A stretch of 20,637 bases of DNA from Chryseobacterium gleum (GCA_945874195.1 CAMCFW010000005.1:1-20637); one strand, 5' to 3'. Positions 1 to 7,210 are shown, numbered from the stretch's first letter. Program-made: numbers and translations. The notes: generated by a model not told the origin, from the letters alone.

Positions 1-2084
1 CCAACCCAGAACCACTTGAATTTCTGTTGAATGCCGGCCTGGAACCTTCCGAAGCGGTTGTTCAAATCCTTTCCGTTCGAGAAGATGTGGCTTCCGTTCA
101 CATCGAAACTGAAACCCTTGTGGCCCACCTTGGCCGTCAGTGCATTCTGGTAAGCCTCAAATTGTGTTTCGTTTATGAACGATCGGAAGGTGTATTCCAA
201 TTCGGCAATGTCCTTTCGGGCAAAGCCCAAGCGCGCGGCCGAAATGTATTGATCGGTATTGGTATTCTGCCCTTGGATGTTCCAGTCGCGTTCAAACTCA
301 ACTGTCCTGAAGCGTTCGATGGGTCGGAAATTCTCGTTCAGATGTTCAAAATCAACTCCGGTCTTAATGGACCATTTGGCCGAATCGCCAAGTGGAATGA
401 CATGGTCATATTTCACCTTCATACCATAACCGAGGTTATCGCGGTCATCAACACTCGAAAACCTATTGATGTCTGTGTTCGAAAGCGCGCCTTCAACCAC
501 CACATTGCCATTCTTGCCGACCTTGTATTCGGCTCCCAGCGTGAAAAGTTGGTTCATTTTTGGGGTGATGATCTGTTGGGCAGGAACGAAACGGCCGCTG
601 CGAGCCCCACTGATGGTGTCTGGGGCCACCCACTGATACACCCGTCCATTGGCCGAGGTCTGTATCTGAACATAATCGCCATTTCCAACCCCCACATCCG
701 AAAAACGGATCTGATACAGCGCACTGTCTGGATTAGTGCTATAAACGAATATCTCCGGAAAAAGCACTTGAAGGCCGCCAACAGTCACGGTGGTGTCGGT
801 TTTTAGATACCTGACCTGATCGGTGCTGAAACCTACCGAATCGATGGATGGGATGATGGCCAGTTCGGTGCTGTCGCCAATGTCCTGAAGCAATTGAAGT
901 TGATCCGTACTCAGGTCACCGTTCAGCAAGCCCGATTTTCCATCCTGTTCAGAATAGAGGTTGAATCGCACTTTCACCCGGTTCTTTTCAAAATCGGTTC
1001 CGAAATGGAACAGCGAACGCGAATAGTTCCGTTCGGAATATTGGAACTCAACAATGATCCTTGAATCTTTCGTGACCATCCTACGGCTGGTAAAACTGAG
1101 TTCAGCCGTGTTGTAGTCAATGATGTAATCGTTCTCCTGTCCGCGCACCATCAGTTGTCCGTCTATGTAAACGCGCTCGGTGCCTGCTATCACAATGATG
1201 AATGTTTCGTTCTCTGCTCCGCGAAGGCGATACGGCCCTTGGTTTCCTTCCACGCCCTGAATAATCTGACGATTGAAACGACCACGGCTTAATGCTCCGC
1301 TTCCCTTCACTTCCAAGAACCCGGGGTGCTCATCTTTTATCTTCTTGCGCTCGATGGGAAAGCGATGTTTGATGCTCAAACCCTGTGCCCGTTTGAAGAA
1401 ATTCATGAAATAACTTTTGGGCCGCTCCATTCTGAAGTCACCGGCCGTCAACTCGGTCTCGTCCGTAAATATCTGAATGTAGATCTGGTCGAAATCCTGC
1501 AATTGCTGCGTATTCCCTTCGGGTTGAAATGGAATATTATTGTCGGTGATGGCAGCGCGGATGCCGATCTTAGGCGTGAGCTGCCCAGTCAGATTTAGAT
1601 TCAAGCTGGATGTGACCCCCAGATCCTGGTTATTTCCGATGGTGATGCCTCGCGAAATGGAGCCGCTCTTACTCAAGGTTCCAAGGTCGAAAAGCTGGTC
1701 AGATGTGCCGGGTTTCACCACATAATTGAACGGATTCACTGCTTCGCGCTGAATGGACCTGATCAGCAACGGGTCCTTATGAAAGGTCTTCTGCGAATAA
1801 AGCATTGGGAAGACCCGATAACCGACCTCGATCTTCGAACCGATCAATGAGGAATCGAGCAGCAACATGCCCGAATACCATTGAAGGGCATAGCTCGAAG
1901 AATCGATCGGAACTCCTTCTCTACTCAGTTTGAAACTGGTGGGAACGATACTGAGCGTATCCAACACAATAGTGTCATTGCTCACTTCCAACGTTCGGCT
2001 GCGCAAATTGCTCAGTTCCTGACCGTAAGCAGGAAGCAGCAAAAGCAAAAACGCAAGGCTGAGGATCGGTTTTAATAAGCGCAT
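1..2084 (-). CDS. Large secreted beta-rich surface protein, 3' end outside window
   Basis: An uninterrupted reading frame runs from an ATG at 2084 to the window edge, giving 694 residues without a stop; the C-terminus lies outside. Residues 1-21 form a clear signal peptide (basic MRLLK, a run of leucines, then a small-residue cleavage site before Gln22), so the product is exported. The rest is rich in alternating polar/hydrophobic segments with many Asp, Asn, Gly, Thr and aromatic residues, as in outer-membrane or surface beta-strand proteins. Segments such as LTGQLTPKIGIRAAITDNN, QLQDFDQIYIQI and ELTAGDFRMERP resemble a recurrent family of large Bacteroidota proteins without a function known to me. 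The last visible part (about residues 560-694) has short amphipathic strands typical of a barrel. I do not recognise a catalytic motif. It stands 82 bp downstream of csaA on the same strand; a weak -7-like TATACTTG lies at 2111-2118. Function unknown; outer-membrane location is inference. Confidence 0.8.
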   Translation of the reverse strand, partial: MRLLKPILSLAFLLLLLPAYGQELSNLRSRTLEVSNDTIVLDTLSIVPTSFKLSREGVPIDSSSYALQWYSGMLLLDSSLIGSKIEVGYRVFPMLYSQKTFHKDPLLIRSIQREAVNPFNYVVKPGTSDQLFDLGTLSKSGSISRGITIGNNQDLGVTSSLNLNLTGQLTPKIGIRAAITDNNIPFQPEGNTQQLQDFDQIYIQIFTDETELTAGDFRMERPKSYFMNFFKRAQGLSIKHRFPIERKKIKDEHPGFLEVKGSGALSRGRFNRQIIQGVEGNQGPYRLRGAENETFIIVIAGTERVYIDGQLMVRGQENDYIIDYNTAELSFTSRRMVTKDSRIIVEFQYSERNYSRSLFHFGTDFEKNRVKVRFNLYSEQDGKSGLLNGDLSTDQLQLLQDIGDSTELAIIPSIDSVGFSTDQVRYLKTDTTVTVGGLQVLFPEIFVYSTNPDSALYQIRFSDVGVGNGDYVQIQTSANGRVYQWVAPDTISGARSGRFVPAQQIITPKMNQLFTLGAEYKVGKNGNVVVEGALSNTDINRFSSVDDRDNLGYGMKVKYDHVIPLGDSAKWSIKTGVDFEHLNENFRPIERFRTVEFERDWNIQGQNTNTDQYISAARLGFARKDIAELEYTFRSFINETQFEAYQNALTAKVGHKGFSFDVNGSHIFSNGKDLNNRFGRFQAGIQQKFKWFWV

Positions 2085-2166
2085 CAAAGCAACGGGAAAC
2101 CCCGATTGAACAAGTATAACGCAATAAATGCTGTGTAGTATGTGGAGCCTCGCCTTGCTGCTTCAG

Positions 2167-2502
2167 TTATCTGACTACCGACCCGTTCGGCAGATCGGAC
2201 TCGGTTCCCAAGAGGATCACATCATCCACATCGGGAGTAGCGCCCAACACCAGCACTTCACTCTGAAAACCTGCCACTTTCTTGGGCGGAAAATTGAACA
2301 CCGCCACGATCTGTCTGCCGATCAACTCATCTACTTTATAGCGCTTGGTGATCTGCGCACTGCTTTGTTTTGTGCCGAATGATCCGAAATCGATGGTCAG
2401 CTTATATGCAGGCTTACGTGCCTCTGGAAATGGTTCAGCTTTTATGATGGTACCAACTCTCAGGTCAATTTTCTGAAAGTCTTCGAATGAGGCATTTTCC
2501 AT
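2167..2502 (-). CDS. csaA: CsaA-like tRNA-binding domain protein
   Basis: The 111-residue product is a single tRNA-binding OB-fold domain of the CsaA type, about the usual length of CsaA (roughly 110 residues). Diagnostic stretches are FQKIDLRVGTIIKAEPFPEA near the N-terminus, KPAYKLTIDFG, then SSAQITKRY, and LIGRQIVAVFNFPPKKVAGF followed by SEVLVLG. The same fold occurs at the C-terminus of methionyl-tRNA synthetase, but no synthetase core is present here. CsaA proteins are dimers described as export-related chaperones in Bacillus; the role in Bacteroidota is not established. The ATG at 2502 is preferred over an in-frame GTG at 2508, because a consensus -7 box overlaps that GTG. The gene is divergent from the desaturase at 2631. 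Confidence 0.88.
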   Translation of the reverse strand: MENASFEDFQKIDLRVGTIIKAEPFPEARKPAYKLTIDFGSFGTKQSSAQITKRYKVDELIGRQIVAVFNFPPKKVAGFQSEVLVLGATPDVDDVILLGTESDLPNGSVVR

Positions 2503-2507
2503 GGACA

Positions 2508-2515
2508 CAAAGATA
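2508..2515 (-). promoter_or_regulatory. Candidate Bacteroidota -7 box for csaA
   Basis: The minus strand reads TATCTTTG, an exact match to the Bacteroidota primary sigma -7 consensus TAnnTTTG. It ends 5 nt before the csaA ATG, so transcription would start at or very near the start codon (short or leaderless transcript). No convincing TTTG -33 element is seen at the expected spacing, which lowers confidence. Confidence 0.35.
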
Positions 2516-2550
2516 TGTGTGTTGATGTTGTGTCAGTTTGAGGTCGGTAA

Positions 2551-2564
2551 TTGATAAAAATCAA
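2551..2564. promoter_or_regulatory. Perfect FNR/CRP-type palindrome TTGAT-AAAA-ATCAA
   Basis: The 14-mer is a perfect inverted repeat of TTGAT and ATCAA around AAAA and matches exactly the FNR consensus TTGATnnnnATCAA. It lies in the 128-bp divergent region, 49 nt from the csaA ATG and 67 nt from the desaturase ATG. A desaturase needs O2, so control by an oxygen- or redox-responsive CRP/FNR-family regulator would make sense. The match is seen in the sequence; the regulator and which gene it controls are inferred. Such short palindromes can also arise by chance in AT-rich promoter DNA. Confidence 0.45.
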
Positions 2565-2630
2565 GTTATACGACACTCAATTTAGGTCGTGTGCCTTTAC
2601 TTTAGACGGCTCGTTGAATCAACAATTTTT

Positions 2631-3863
2631 ATGGAATACTTAAGTCAAACGCTCAACCAGGCAGCTGAAGGAAAAACCTTCGGACTGAGGTTAAAATATT
2701 TCTTTTTTCTGCTTGCAACAAGCATTCTATTGTTGCCCATTCCGTGGTTGGTGGTCGTCATTGCCTCCACCATGCTTTGGGTCGGCATCATCGGTTGGAG
2801 CTACAAGACCGCGCCTGCCCAATGGCTGGCCTCAAAAACCGATGCGGCCACGCTTTGGTTGGCCCGAAAAATAATGAAGGACGAACGAGATAGCCCTTAT
2901 CTCTATTCCTACATCGGTATCGGCATCTATGCCCCGCTACTGTTCATCGGTTCTTATTGGTTTCAGGTGGAATATCTCAACGCCAACACTTCGTGGGGTT
3001 GGCAGAACTGGCTGGCAGCCTTGGTCTACAACGTCATGAACTACGGCCCCTATTTCGCCTTCTTCTCGCGGGTTGCCACCATGATACATAAGGAGGGTCA
3101 CACGCCCAAAGGCATGTTCAAAGGCGCCTTCGGCATCTTCAATAATTTTCACGGACATTTCCTTTCATTGCTCTATGGCCACGTTCCGCAGGGCTACCCG
3201 ATGGGCCACATGCGCATCCATCACAAGCACGATAATGCTGCCGAGGACGTTACCTCCACCATCTTCTACAACCGTTCGCATGCCGCGCGGTTCCTCATCT
3301 ATCTCTTCGAATTCTCCCTTTTCTGGACCGGCATTTCGGTGGCCAACTATCACTACCGAAAAGGAAAAATGGAAGAGTTCCGCAAGATGGTTTTCGGAAT
3401 GCTGGCCTTCTACGGATTCATGGCAGCGGTCATGTACGTCAACTTCTGGTTCGGATTCGCTTATCTGCTCATTCCGCACATGAGTTGCATATTCCTACTG
3501 GCCGCCATCAATTACACATGGCACGCTTGGACCGACCCATCGGAACCCAAAAACATCTACAAGAACAGTATCACCGTGCTCGAAGGGCAGTACAACGTTT
3601 TCAACGAGGACTTTCATGTGGAACACCACAAACGTCCGCAAACGCATTGGCGAGAATATCCGGTCAACTTCGAAAAACACCACGAGGAATACAAGCAGAA
3701 CCGGGCGGTCATTTTCCGCGACACGCAGGCCTTTGAGGTTTTCTTCCTCATACTCTTCAACGATTTCGAAAAGATGGCCGACAAGTTTGTTGACCTGAAC
3801 GGAGACATGAGCCGCGAGGACATCATTGCGCTGCTGAAGCATCGGTTGCAGCCGGTTCATTGA
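2631..3863 (+). CDS. Membrane fatty-acid-desaturase-type di-iron enzyme
   Basis: The 410-residue protein has the tripartite histidine signature of membrane desaturases: H153-x3-H157 (HKEGH), H193-x3-HH198 (in GHMRIHHKHD) and H329-x2-HH333 (in EDFHVEHH). These would bind the di-iron centre that uses O2 to insert a double bond or hydroxyl group in a lipid chain. Hydrophobic segments lie near residues 22-55, 93-112, 222-240, 253-295 and 366-376, consistent with an integral inner-membrane protein. No cytochrome b5, ferredoxin or reductase domain is attached, so electrons must come from another protein. The boxes do not match AlkB-type alkane hydroxylases. Substrate and regiospecificity cannot be read. 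The ATG at 2631 is preferred over an upstream in-frame GTG at 2589, as the hydrophilic MEYLSQTLNQ start looks natural and leaves room for a promoter. It is the last gene before the his leader. Confidence 0.82.
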   Translation: MEYLSQTLNQAAEGKTFGLRLKYFFFLLATSILLLPIPWLVVVIASTMLWVGIIGWSYKTAPAQWLASKTDAATLWLARKIMKDERDSPYLYSYIGIGIYAPLLFIGSYWFQVEYLNANTSWGWQNWLAALVYNVMNYGPYFAFFSRVATMIHKEGHTPKGMFKGAFGIFNNFHGHFLSLLYGHVPQGYPMGHMRIHHKHDNAAEDVTSTIFYNRSHAARFLIYLFEFSLFWTGISVANYHYRKGKMEEFRKMVFGMLAFYGFMAAVMYVNFWFGFAYLLIPHMSCIFLLAAINYTWHAWTDPSEPKNIYKNSITVLEGQYNVFNEDFHVEHHKRPQTHWREYPVNFEKHHEEYKQNRAVIFRDTQAFEVFFLILFNDFEKMADKFVDLNGDMSREDIIALLKHRLQPVH

Positions 3864-3865
3864 TT

Positions 3866-3886
3866 GTAACCAAATTCTTTTGTTAC
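3866..3886. other. Imperfect hairpin between desaturase and his leader
   Basis: GTAAC (3866-3870) pairs with GTTAC (3882-3886); beyond one C/T mismatch, AAA (3872-3874) pairs with TTT (3878-3880). It starts 3 nt after the desaturase stop and ends 11 nt before the his leader ATG. It has no following U-run, so it is a poor terminator. It overlaps a one-mismatch -7-like box TTCTTTTG (3875-3882) that could serve the his operon, so an operator role is possible but unsupported. Confidence 0.25.
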
Positions 3887-3897
3887 TTAGCTGCCCA

Positions 3898-3948
3898 ATG
3901 AACAGAATGCACCACCACCATCTTACCTGCACGGAAAACCCGGAGTAA
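3898..3948 (+). CDS. hisL: his operon leader peptide with four consecutive His codons
   Basis: A 16-codon reading frame encodes MNRMHHHHLTCTENPE and stops at TAA 3946-3948. Codons 5-8 (3910-3921) are CAC CAC CAC CAT. It sits between the desaturase and hisG, directly upstream of a strong intrinsic terminator and the complete histidine operon. This is the classical arrangement of a histidine attenuator: ribosomes that lack charged tRNA-His pause in the His run and change the folding of the nascent leader RNA. Translation could also begin at the second ATG (3907), which keeps the His run. No Shine-Dalgarno is visible, as is usual in this phylum. The E. coli leader has seven His codons; this one has four. 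The peptide itself is not expected to have a function. Confidence 0.86.
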   Translation: MNRMHHHHLTCTENPE

Positions 3949-4001
3949 GCTGATGCGTTGATGCCCACTAAAGGAATTATCAAGCCCCATCGGAACTCCG
4001 G
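3940..4001 (+). promoter_or_regulatory. Antiterminator fold of the his attenuator
   Basis: Three nested helices can form: 3940-3946 (CCGGAGU) with 3995-4001 (ACUCCGG), seven perfect pairs; 3950-3955 (CUGAUG) with 3988-3993 (CAUCGG), six pairs with one G-U; and 3958-3962 (UUGAU) with 3979-3983 (AUCAA), five pairs. The fold uses bases 3982-4001 that the terminator also needs, so the two are mutually exclusive. Its 5' strand starts in the last two leader codons and covers the stop codon. A ribosome stalled on the His codons would leave it free; one that reaches the stop would mask it. Pairings are seen in the sequence; the regulatory logic is inferred by analogy with enterobacterial attenuators. 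Confidence 0.72.
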
Positions 4002-4013
4002 TGGGGCTTTTTT
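3982..4013 (+). terminator. Intrinsic terminator (attenuator) in the his leader
   Basis: AAGCCCCATCGG (3982-3993) pairs along its whole length with CCGGTGGGGCTT (3998-4009), 12 pairs including one G-U, around the loop AACT. The U-run is TTTTTT (4008-4013), followed by GTT. It ends 14 nt before the hisG start codon, with no gene ending nearby that it would otherwise serve: the desaturase stop lies about 120 nt upstream and the His-rich leader frame lies between. This is the termination half of the attenuation switch. Confidence 0.9.
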
Positions 4014-4027
4014 GTTGAAACGATAAC

Positions 4028-4882
4028 ATGGAAAAACTGAGAATAGCGATACAGAAGAGCGGACGGCTGAGTGAAAAGAGCCTGATGTTGCTAGAAGACT
4101 GCGGCATCCGAGTAAGCAACGGAGGCAAACTGAAGGCCGAGGCCGCCAACTTTCCCTTGGAAGTACTCTTTCTGCGCGATGATGATATTTCGCAATACGT
4201 AGAAGAAGGCGTGGCCGATGTGGGCATGTTGGGCGAGAATACGGTTCTTGAAAAAGACAAGAATGTGGAGATCGTACGGCAGTTGGGTTTTGCCAAATGC
4301 CGGCTTTCACTAGCGGTTTCAAAGGAAATGGACTACACAGGAACCAATTGGTTTGAAGGCAAGAAAGTAGCCACCAGTTATCCGAAGATATTGGGCGACT
4401 ACTTCAAAAAGAAAGGCGTGAATGCCACTATTGAGGTGATCAGCGGTAGCGTGGAGATCGCACCGGGCATCGGTCTTGCCGAAGGCATCTGCGACATCGT
4501 CAGCACGGGAAGCACGCTTTTAGCGAACGGACTCAAGGAAGTGGAACAAGTGTTGATCAGTCAAGCTGTACTTATCGCCAATCCTGATCTTTCAGTAGAA
4601 AAAAGAGCCTTGCTCGAAAGCGTCATGTTCCGAATGAACGCGGTTCAGAAAGCTTCAGAGAATAAGTACATTCTGCTCAACGCCCCAAATACGAAGCTTA
4701 AAGAGATAACGGCAGTGCTTCCAGGCATGAAAAGTCCGACCATCCTACCGCTGGCCGAAGACGGTTGGAGCAGCCTCCACAGCGTGGTAAAGGAAGATGA
4801 GTTCTGGGAGGTGATTGACAAGCTCAAAGCCCTTGGAGCAGAAGGAATTCTAGTTTGTCCCATCGAAAAAATGATCCTGTAA
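4028..4882 (+). CDS. hisG: ATP phosphoribosyltransferase, long form (HisG)
   Basis: HisG joins ATP and PRPP to give phosphoribosyl-ATP, the first and feedback-controlled step of histidine synthesis in the cytoplasm. The 284-residue length and a C-terminal segment after about residue 210 (ending GAEGILVCPIEKMIL) fit the long, self-regulated form with an ACT-like histidine-binding domain; no HisZ partner is needed. The N-terminus (LRIAIQKSGRLSEKSL) and GVADVGMLGENTVLE (61-75) are family-typical. The PRPP-binding loop is GICDIVSTGSTLLANGL (153-169). The ATG at 4028 follows the attenuator terminator by 14 nt. It is the first enzyme gene of the operon and its TAA shares one base with the hisD ATG (TAATG). 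Confidence 0.97.
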   Translation: MEKLRIAIQKSGRLSEKSLMLLEDCGIRVSNGGKLKAEAANFPLEVLFLRDDDISQYVEEGVADVGMLGENTVLEKDKNVEIVRQLGFAKCRLSLAVSKEMDYTGTNWFEGKKVATSYPKILGDYFKKKGVNATIEVISGSVEIAPGIGLAEGICDIVSTGSTLLANGLKEVEQVLISQAVLIANPDLSVEKRALLESVMFRMNAVQKASENKYILLNAPNTKLKEITAVLPGMKSPTILPLAEDGWSSLHSVVKEDEFWEVIDKLKALGAEGILVCPIEKMIL

Positions 4883-6183
4883 TGAAGGTGTACCGAAATC
4901 CAAAACGTAGCGATTGGCCCCCTCTCTGCGAGCGACCGAGTATTGATAGGTCTGAGCTTAAACCGAAGGTCGAAGCGCTGATTGAAGACGTGAGATTGAG
5001 AGGAGATGAATCCCTTTTTGAACTTACAACCACCTTCGACAAGGTCAAATTAAGTGGCCTTTCATTGGAAATCCCCAAACTCGTTCAGGTTGATGAACAA
5101 TTGAAAATCGCCATCGATGTGGCCTGGCAGAACATTCACCGTTTCCATGCCGCACAGAAGCAACATCCGGAGAAGATTGAAACCACAGAAGGCGTTTTCT
5201 GTTGGCGCAAGAGCATTGCCATCGAAAAAGTAGGGCTATATATTCCTGGCGGAAGCGCACCGCTTTTCTCCACACTTTTGATGTTAGGAATTCCGGCAAC
5301 CATTGCCGGTTGTACTGAGATCGTGGTGTGCACGCCCCCACAAAAAGATGCTTCGGTGGACTCTGCAATCCTTTATGTGGCACAGAAACTTGGACTTAAA
5401 CAAATTTTCACTGTTGGCGGAGCACAATCCATAGCTGCCATGACCTTCGGAACACAGACCATCCCGAAAGTCGACAAGATCTTCGGCCCTGGAAACCAAT
5501 ATGTGACCATGGCGAAGCAATTGGTGCAGCAGCATGGCATGGCCATCGATATGCCTGCTGGACCGAGCGAGGTGTTGGTGATAGCTGATGAAAGTTGCGA
5601 ACCAGCCTTCGTAGCGGCGGATCTACTGAGTCAAGCCGAGCATGGGGCGGACAGTCAGGTGGTGTTGGTGTTTTGTAGGAAAGAGGAGTTAGGAGTGAGG
5701 AGCGAGAAGGTACTTGACGGGATCCAGTCTGAATTGAAGCAGCAATTAGAGGCTCTTCCGCGAAAAGACATCGCAAGCTTGGCATTGAAAAATAGTGTGG
5801 TGGTAATCGTAGATTCATATGACCAGGCCATGGCGTTTTCAAATCTGTATGCACCTGAGCACCTAATTATCGCCACCAAGAATGCCGATGAAATGGCCGA
5901 AAACGTGGTGAATGCTGGCAGCGTTTTCATTGGGAATTTCAGTTGCGAAAGCGCGGGCGATTACGCCAGTGGAACGAATCACACCTTGCCAACAAACGGC
6001 TATGCGCGTAGCCACAGCGGAGTTTCGTTGGACAGCTTTGTGAAGAAGGTAACTTTTCAGAAACTGACAGTGCAAGGCATCCGGAACATTGGCCCAAGCA
6101 TTGAAACGATGGCTGCGGCAGAGCAACTCGATGCCCACCGAAATGCGGTTTCCATCCGACTAAAGAAGCTAGGACATGGTTGA
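4882..6183 (+). CDS. hisD: Histidinol dehydrogenase (HisD)
   Basis: HisD oxidises L-histidinol to L-histidine in two NAD-dependent steps, the end of the pathway. Starting at the ATG 4882 that overlaps the hisG stop, the product has 433 residues, close to the usual 430-440. Zinc ligands known from the E. coli enzyme are present: Gln251 and His254 (LLSQAEHG), Asp360 (AGDYASG) and His419 (LDAHRNA); the catalytic pair Glu326-His327 is in APEHL. The distance from His254 to His327 is 73 residues, against 65 in the E. coli protein as I recall it. The extra eight residues fall in KEELGVRSEK, encoded by a heptanucleotide tandem repeat (5685-5705). The insert lies in a surface-type segment between a strand and a helix, so activity is probably kept. 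It overlaps hisC by 8 nt. Confidence 0.97.
   Translation: MKVYRNPKRSDWPPLCERPSIDRSELKPKVEALIEDVRLRGDESLFELTTTFDKVKLSGLSLEIPKLVQVDEQLKIAIDVAWQNIHRFHAAQKQHPEKIETTEGVFCWRKSIAIEKVGLYIPGGSAPLFSTLLMLGIPATIAGCTEIVVCTPPQKDASVDSAILYVAQKLGLKQIFTVGGAQSIAAMTFGTQTIPKVDKIFGPGNQYVTMAKQLVQQHGMAIDMPAGPSEVLVIADESCEPAFVAADLLSQAEHGADSQVVLVFCRKEELGVRSEKVLDGIQSELKQQLEALPRKDIASLALKNSVVVIVDSYDQAMAFSNLYAPEHLIIATKNADEMAENVVNAGSVFIGNFSCESAGDYASGTNHTLPTNGYARSHSGVSLDSFVKKVTFQKLTVQGIRNIGPSIETMAAAEQLDAHRNAVSIRLKKLGHG
5685..5705 (+). repeat. Heptanucleotide tandem repeat inside hisD
   Basis: Three consecutive 7-mers, GGAGTTA, GGAGTGA and GGAGCGA, follow the pattern GGAGYNA and are flanked by purine-rich DNA (AAAGA before, GAAGG after). 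They cover codons 268-275 of hisD. Three units make 21 nt, so the reading frame is kept, but gain or loss of one unit would shift it. Confidence 0.75.
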
Positions 6184-7210
6184 TATTCATAACTTGATCC
6201 GGCCAAATGTGCGGAACTTGAAACCGTATAGCAGCGCGCGCGATGAGTTCAAGGGTTCTGCGTCTGTTTGGTTGGATGCGAACGAGAATCCGAACGACAG
6301 CGGCCTGAACCGCTACCCTGATCCGCTGCAGAAAAAGCTGAAGGCGCGCATTTCTGAACTCAAGAACCTTCCTTCGGAAAACATCTTTCTCGGAAATGGG
6401 AGCGATGAGGCAATCGACCTACTCTTTCGGGCCTTCTGCCAACCAGGAAAAGACAAAGCGCTCATCTGTTCTCCCACCTACGGAATGTATCAGGTCAGTG
6501 CCGACATCAACGATGTGGAGGTCCTCGATGTGCCTCTTGATTCTGTTTGGCAACTCGATCTGGAAACCATTCGAGCACATTTTTCCTATTCGAAATTGAA
6601 GCTCATTTTCATCTGTTCGCCCAACAACCCAACGGGAAACAGTATGAAAAAAGAAGATGTTCTTATGCTCGTTTCGGAGTTCAACGGCCTGGTGGTTATT
6701 GATGAGGCTTACATCGATTTTTCGGAAGTGCAAAGCTTGACTGCTGAACTGGAGCGATTCAATAATCTTGTAATCCTTCAAACGCTAAGCAAAGCTTGGG
6801 GTTTGGCTGGAATTCGTCTCGGAATGGCCTTCGCGAATGAACAAGTGATCGAGGTAATGAATAGAATAAAACCGCCCTACAACATCAATCAACTTACTCA
6901 AGAAGTTGCTTTGAAAGAACTAGAGGATGAAGTAGGTTTTAAGAAGGATGTGGACTCGATCCTATCTGAACGAAAGCGATTGAAACAAGAGCTTTCCAAA
7001 CTGAAAAATGTACTGCATATTTATCCGTCTGATGCCAATTTCCTGTTGGTGAGATTCACGGCACCGAAAGCGGTTTATGATGCTCTTGCTGCGAAGGGAA
7101 TTGTCGTTCGCGACCGTTCCAAAGTGGCCGAAGGCTGTTTGAGAATCACTGTCGGAATCAAAGAAGAAAACACACAGCTTCTCGCTGAATTGAAAAAGTT
7201 AGAACCATGA
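6176..7210 (+). CDS. hisC: Histidinol-phosphate aminotransferase (HisC)
   Basis: HisC is a PLP enzyme that transfers an amino group from glutamate to imidazole-acetol phosphate, giving histidinol phosphate. The 344-residue protein is a fold-type I aminotransferase of usual length. Key features: LDANENP (33-39) near the N-terminus, the phosphate-side GNGSDEAID (73-81), CSPNNPTGN (147-155) with Asn151, DEAYIDF (176-182) with Asp176 and Tyr179, the Schiff-base lysine Lys206 in TLSKAWGLAGIRLG, with Arg214, and GCLRITVG near the end with the substrate-carboxylate arginine. The ATG lies 8 nt inside hisD and the TGA overlaps the hisB ATG (ATGA), so translation is probably coupled. The neighbours make HisC far more likely than another aminotransferase of the same class. 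Confidence 0.97.
   Translation: MVDIHNLIRPNVRNLKPYSSARDEFKGSASVWLDANENPNDSGLNRYPDPLQKKLKARISELKNLPSENIFLGNGSDEAIDLLFRAFCQPGKDKALICSPTYGMYQVSADINDVEVLDVPLDSVWQLDLETIRAHFSYSKLKLIFICSPNNPTGNSMKKEDVLMLVSEFNGLVVIDEAYIDFSEVQSLTAELERFNNLVILQTLSKAWGLAGIRLGMAFANEQVIEVMNRIKPPYNINQLTQEVALKELEDEVGFKKDVDSILSERKRLKQELSKLKNVLHIYPSDANFLLVRFTAPKAVYDALAAKGIVVRDRSKVAEGCLRITVGIKEENTQLLAELKKLEP

Noticed and set aside
27..806. 259-codon open frame on the plus strand
   Set aside because: It lies wholly antisense to the signal-peptide-bearing surface protein, has no family resemblance and reflects codon bias of the opposite strand.
2111..2118. TATACTTG as -7 box of the surface protein gene
   Set aside because: One mismatch to TAnnTTTG and no -33 element at the right spacing.
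2598..2605. TACTTTAG as -7 box of the desaturase
   Set aside because: One mismatch at the conserved last positions and only a poor -33 candidate; could be real but not supported.
2589..2630. GTG start adding 14 residues to the desaturase
   Set aside because: The added residues do not resemble a desaturase N-terminus and would remove the space for a promoter.
3495..4322. 275-codon open frame on the minus strand across the his leader
   Set aside because: It is antisense to the desaturase end, the attenuator and hisG; no recognisable domain; the plus-strand features explain the DNA.
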